Source: an uncultured Aeriscardovia sp.
GTDB lineage: Bacteria; Actinomycetota; Actinomycetes; Actinomycetales; Bifidobacteriaceae
Assembly: GCA_903789525.1 (NCBI GenBank)
Contig: CAIFER010000001.1
Coordinates: 868,001 to 932,000 of the forward strand
Length of the DNA stretch: 64,000 bases
Direction of reading: 5' to 3'
In this document: positions 60,339 through 64,000 of the stretch, one piece after another
How positions within the stretch are numbered: position 1 is the first letter of the stretch
Layout: the number at the start of each line of letters is the position of its first letter
Notes under the pieces: generated by a model
What the model was told of the DNA's origin: nothing
The model's input: the letters and a program-made list of their open reading frames with translations, nothing else
The model's database searches: none
Position numbers and translations under genes: made by a program

Positions 60339-62447
60339 TCACTTCTTCTGCGACCCCTCTTGCGGAAGATCCATGAACAGCGTGTGCCCGAAATCGCTGA
60401 GGGAAGCAAACGGACCGGCCTGAACCTGCGTGCCCGTGCGCTGACGTCCCAGAATATCGGTGGTGAAGTCAATCGGTGTTCCATCCGGATTCTCAAAGCG
60501 CTCTTCTGGCTCAAATGCTCGGCCGAGAGACCCAGTTGTCACACCCGCACGCAACGGTGAGCCCGCAGACTCCTCAGCTTGCTCAATACGCTGGGTGACA
60601 TTCCCACCCAGATGCCACGATCCATTCGCCTGATCGTGCTCGAGCGTAAGCGACACCGGCGTCGCATCGCACGCATCGTTGTGATCCAGATCGGACGGCT
60701 TCGCGCCTCCCAGGAACACGTTTCCATCGGCCCACACCGGCATATGGCGATAATAACGATCTGCTGGCTGAAACAACCCGACCGCGAACCACGACTTCCA
60801 CTCTTTTTCAGACGGATAACCAGAGTACGGGAATGTGCCAACATCGAGATTGTTGTCATCCCACTGATTCTGCTCATACGTAGACGGCCAGCCCATCTCA
60901 TCCTTCATCCTCTGCAGGCATTCGCGCAACGGAAGCGAAACAAACACATTATTGAGAATACGGACGTCTCCGTGCAAGATTGTCATGAATCCTTCGATCT
61001 GAGTGCTGTGAGGAACGTGATAAGGCGTGAAACGTGCAGATGGCAGTTTTTGAGCGCCGTTGTCAGTTCCGCGACCGACTGCCGCAAACGATCCGGCAAT
61101 CAGATTGTGCACGAGAGCCAAACCTTGCGAGCAAATCTTGACAGAGCGCGGTGACAGCAGCACATTATTGTCAATCAGCGTCGGGCCGTGTGAAACCTCG
61201 ACAAAGATATCCTCATTCAGCACCCCGAGCTGACTCTTGAGCTTATCATCACTCCAGCTGGAATCGACGCCCGGCCACGTATTGTGATCGAACAGATTGC
61301 CTGTCACACGCGTTCCCTGTGCCTGCCAGTCCAGCCACAAACCGCGCGAATTGTGGTGAATGTGGTTGTGACGGATGATGACATCGATTGCAGCGTGCAG
61401 CTTGATGCCCCCAACTTCTGCTCCCCCGACGTCACGGCGAATGTTGACGCGCTCGATGTCGTTGTTCTCGATCACAGAGAACACACTGCCCATGTGCCCC
61501 ACAATTCCAGCTTGACCGCAATCATGAATGTAATTGTTCCGGATGATGTGCGAGCCGACATGCTCGCGATCCCAGTCATCGTACGACGCCTCAACCGCGC
61601 ATTCACGCTGCGTCTGCGTACCGTCCTTGACCCTGTTGAACAGCCACTTGTTCTCGTTATCTGGCTGCAACTTCTTGCCAAGAGAAATACCGACACAGCG
61701 CGAGTGTGAAATCTCGCAGTTTTCGATGATCCAGCCCTTTGACCAATGCGGGCCGACCATTCCGTCTTGGTACGCGGTTGGCGGTGCCCACTGAGTAGCA
61801 GCCTTTGTGATGGTGAAACCGTCAAGTGTGATCCAGCCGATCCCTGTTTCTTGCGGCATAAAGCACTCTGGTCGCACGGAGATCTCAACAACATGCTTGT
61901 TCGGATCGGCGTCATGGAAGTTAGCCTCAATGATGGTGTCACCGTTGACCGCATCCTGGCTCGTATGCCATACGTAATCAACGAACGACTGGTCCCACGA
62001 TGGGTTATCCTTCGGATTCTTTACGTCATCGAGGGAGCCGACCTCATAGAGCGCAGTGCCATCGAGGAAAACCTGCCCACGATGAGCATGAACTCCCTGA
62101 TCGAGCCAATCGCCCTGGATCAGTGCAGTATACGGGTTAAATGAACCGAACATCGTGTTGGGGATTCGCACAGACCAGACGCCATCGGACTCCAACTTCC
62201 AACCGGTAACGCGCTCAGCAGCCGTAATCACTGCTTTTCCGCGCTGAACAGACCGATATGTGATGCGCGCGTCCGGACGACCGGCATGCTTCGGATTGAC
62301 ATTCTCGTGGTAAACACCCGGAGCGACAAGGACCGTATCACCTGCGAGCGCGATATCAGCCGCTTGCTGAATCGTGCGAAACGGGGTTTCTTGGCTGCCG
62401 TTGCCAGGAGAAGAAGCAGCACAATCTACATAAAGCGTGCGAACCAT
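60339..62447 (-). CDS. GH120 beta-xylosidase (parallel beta-helix)
   Basis: A 702-residue cytoplasmic exo-glycosidase removing xylose from xylo-oligosaccharides. The family pattern is clear: TPFRTIQQAADIALAGDTV near the N-terminus, FGSFNPYTALIQGDWL, ATQWAPPTAYQDG, GPHWSKGWIIENCEI, GSHIIRNNYIHDCGQ, GLWLDWQAQGTRV (Asp373, putative nucleophile) and FVEVSHGP (Glu417, putative acid/base). These follow the order in the characterised Thermoanaerobacterium XylC. A flavodoxin-like insertion domain is expected in the family. No signal peptide. ATG at 62447 is chosen; TTG at 62456 is nearer the AAAGGAA site. A palindromic GAATAGTTTCGTTATTC upstream may be its operator. Confidence 0.9.
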   Translation of the reverse strand: MVRTLYVDCAASSPGNGSQETPFRTIQQAADIALAGDTVLVAPGVYHENVNPKHAGRPDARITYRSVQRGKAVITAAERVTGWKLESDGVWSVRIPNTMFGSFNPYTALIQGDWLDQGVHAHRGQVFLDGTALYEVGSLDDVKNPKDNPSWDQSFVDYVWHTSQDAVNGDTIIEANFHDADPNKHVVEISVRPECFMPQETGIGWITLDGFTITKAATQWAPPTAYQDGMVGPHWSKGWIIENCEISHSRCVGISLGKKLQPDNENKWLFNRVKDGTQTQRECAVEASYDDWDREHVGSHIIRNNYIHDCGQAGIVGHMGSVFSVIENNDIERVNIRRDVGGAEVGGIKLHAAIDVIIRHNHIHHNSRGLWLDWQAQGTRVTGNLFDHNTWPGVDSSWSDDKLKSQLGVLNEDIFVEVSHGPTLIDNNVLLSPRSVKICSQGLALVHNLIAGSFAAVGRGTDNGAQKLPSARFTPYHVPHSTQIEGFMTILHGDVRILNNVFVSLPLRECLQRMKDEMGWPSTYEQNQWDDNNLDVGTFPYSGYPSEKEWKSWFAVGLFQPADRYYRHMPVWADGNVFLGGAKPSDLDHNDACDATPVSLTLEHDQANGSWHLGGNVTQRIEQAEESAGSPLRAGVTTGSLGRAFEPEERFENPDGTPIDFTTDILGRQRTGTQVQAGPFASLSDFGHTLFMDLPQEGSQKK

Positions 62448-62518
62448 GATCAACAATTCCTTTCAGCATGTGCCTTGGATTCCGCGTCCTTGCAGAGCCT
62501 CTTGAGACCAATGCATTC

Positions 62519-62535
62519 GAATAGTTTCGTTATTC
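62519..62535. promoter_or_regulatory. Possible operator upstream of GH120
   Basis: GAATAGTTTCGTTATTC has 5-bp inverted arms around a TTTCGTT centre, resembling a LacI-family site, 72 bp before the start. The remainder of 62448-62707 shows nothing else recognisable. Confidence 0.35.
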
Positions 62536-62707
62536 ATGCTACAACGATTAAAAATGAAACGCGCCGTTAAAGACAGAACTGCTGACTTTTCCTTAAAAAC
62601 ACGTCTCTTCACGCTTCTGAAAGATTTCGCCACATTTCGAAAGGTCGGGTGCGGCCAACACGTAAACAGTCATGGGGGAGCGAGAGGACGTCGTCTTTCC
62701 CCGGACA

Positions 62708-62765
62708 AAAAAGAACCCAGCAACTCGCCACCACACGTGAACGTCTGGCAGTAAGCTACTGGGTT
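62708..62765 (-). terminator. Terminator after the C69 peptidase gene
   Basis: On the minus strand AACCCAGTAGCT pairs with AGTTGCTGGGTT across a long loop, followed by CTTTTTTG. Confidence 0.75.
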
Positions 62766-62840
62766 TCCTTTCCGATCGCATCAGCGAGCCGGTTTGATGA
62801 GCTAGCTAACGCGACCGAAGAATTCAATTAGTTTCGCTGA

Positions 62841-64000
62841 TCAGTTATCTGACAGGAAGAAGCCGTTCTTCATCCGCATGGACACCGTGTACAGCACTGT
62901 GTTCAGCAGATCATCAGTGTTCTTCTTCAGCTTGTCAGCAAGCTGCTGATTAGCGGCCTCCAGCACGCGATGAACGGCTGGATCATCGGTCGAATCGAGC
63001 TTGCCCTTCAGAGACTGATCGGCTGCGATCTTCGCATCGGTCAGGCGCACATTTGCATGACCCTCAGCACCAGTCTTGATCTGATACGCTTCGATCGACT
63101 GCTGATTGTCGGCAAAATGCTCATCTGCGAGCGCTGCAATCACGCGGTTCTCCCAGTAATGGTTTTCCGTCGTCACACGAGTCGTGGTCGCCTCCAAATA
63201 AGCAGGGGTGGAATCCACGTTCGTGTAATACGGTTCGATCGTGTTGAACGGATTGGAGCCGAAGGAGATCCACTGCAGAGCGGCATAAGCTGCTGGCTTG
63301 TCTGGACGAATCTCCATGACGGAGAGCTCAGACTGGCGATTAATGCCGATCGGACGATACATCGTGCGCGTTGCATGCGTACCGCGCTTGCCGTACGGAT
63401 CATACGGAGTGCCCTGATAGTGAGAGCTCAGCACGTACTTGATGTCTTCGATCGTGATCTTGCGCTCTGGCTGACGAGCCCACGGAATGTCATCCGACTC
63501 CGGGTTGTGCAGAGCTTCGTCCGTGTCCCAGTCCTCGTCGTACGGGTTGAGATAGCGCTGCATGAACCACGCACGCGGTGTGTTGTAAACGTGATCAGTA
63601 TCGGAATGCGAACCGAAGGCATCGCGCGGATTGAGATGACCTGTTTCGCCATCGACGGACAGATCGAGGTTATTCGCCTTGACCCACTCGCGCAGATCAG
63701 CGGAGCACATGAAGTTCTCCTGCTTGCCGAATGCGTCCTTCAGATCGAAGTCGTCAATGCCGAGCTGATTTGGCATGGTGACGTAGCAATCATCTGGCAC
63801 GCGACGAGCGATCCAATGATGGCCGCCGACCGTTTCCATCCACCAGATATCATGCGCATCTGAGAAGGCCACGCCGTTCATCTCACTCGTGCCGTACTTT
63901 TCCAGCAACGAGCCGAGACGCTTCACACCTTCACGCGCAGTGTGGATGTACGGCAAAACGGTTGTGAGGAAATCCTCCTCTGTGATGCCACCAGGAACGA
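62841..64000 (-). CDS. C69-family dipeptidase (5' part off the window)
   Basis: C-terminal ~386 residues of a peptidase family U34/C69 N-terminal nucleophile hydrolase (PepD type) that cleaves a broad range of dipeptides. Family signs include VPGGITEEDFLTTVLPYIHTAREGV at the window edge, AFSDAHDIWWMETVGGHHWIARRVPDDCYVTMPNQLGI, YNTPRAWFMQRYLNP, SSHYQGTPYDPYG and TMYRPIGINRQSELSVMEIRPD. The nucleophilic Cys at the mature N-terminus lies outside the window. Probably cytoplasmic or weakly exported; the missing start prevents a decision. Own terminator. Confidence 0.93.
   Translation of the reverse strand, partial: VPGGITEEDFLTTVLPYIHTAREGVKRLGSLLEKYGTSEMNGVAFSDAHDIWWMETVGGHHWIARRVPDDCYVTMPNQLGIDDFDLKDAFGKQENFMCSADLREWVKANNLDLSVDGETGHLNPRDAFGSHSDTDHVYNTPRAWFMQRYLNPYDEDWDTDEALHNPESDDIPWARQPERKITIEDIKYVLSSHYQGTPYDPYGKRGTHATRTMYRPIGINRQSELSVMEIRPDKPAAYAALQWISFGSNPFNTIEPYYTNVDSTPAYLEATTTRVTTENHYWENRVIAALADEHFADNQQSIEAYQIKTGAEGHANVRLTDAKIAADQSLKGKLDSTDDPAVHRVLEAANQQLADKLKKNTDDLLNTVLYTVSMRMKNGFFLSDN

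Overview
The window reads as a chromosome segment of a Bifidobacteriaceae member (bifidobacterium or scardovia-like; genus not determinable here). The basis is a high density of plant and starch glycosidases (GH42, a GH43-containing multidomain enzyme, amylopullulanase, GH120), a class III anaerobic ribonucleotide reductase pair, Rpf-like and tandem L,D-transpeptidase wall enzymes, an SPW-repeat protein and a DUF4916 protein. Coding is dense, with moderate GC outside one island.

Layout. 1-14.3 kb: a partial GH42 beta-galactosidase divergent from a LacI regulator; two tandem L,D-transpeptidases; gcvH; nrdDG behind a probable pair of NrdR boxes; a PatB/MalY aminotransferase; a CopB-type copper ATPase behind a cop-box palindrome. 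14.3-18.7 kb: a giant secreted glycosidase (clan-A-like barrel, GH43, three ricin-type lectin units) whose signal peptide is out of frame at a G8 homopolymer. 18.8-27.6 kb: secreted HNH protein, alpha/beta hydrolase and DUF4916 in a coupled operon, thioredoxin, Rpf-like protein, NCS2 permease, DHA2 exporter and a Q-rich membrane protein.

27.9-46.5 kb: a genomic island in the 3' end of tRNA-Lys(CTT), bounded by 39-bp att repeats. Its backbone is much more GC-rich than the host. It carries two Xre regulators with matching operators, a frameshifted HTH replication-type gene, a chain of tiny overlapping genes, ParA plus a small putative ribbon-helix-helix partner, a membrane/coiled-coil gene broken at a C26 run, a 1648-residue LAKTG-anchored adhesin, a C5 methyltransferase with a probable SacI-family endonuclease, a 5'-truncated topoisomerase III, a secreted Amidase_6-like protein, remnants of an ABC permease and an ABC exporter, and an integrase that has lost its catalytic C-terminus. 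No relaxase, coupling protein or type IV secretion gene is visible, so this looks like a decayed, mosaic integrative element. Two lower-GC inserts (R-M, amidase) interrupt the GC-rich backbone.

46.5-64 kb: host genes resume with TetR, SPW protein, SDR, MFS exporter, RarA, NmrA-like protein, a sortase-anchored amylopullulanase with a MalR-like operator, a degraded RloB-like fragment, a second NAD(P)-binding protein, a GH120 beta-xylosidase and a partial C69 dipeptidase. The host genes suit an anaerobic saccharolytic lifestyle: secreted or anchored depolymerases feed intracellular glycosidases under local LacI-type control.
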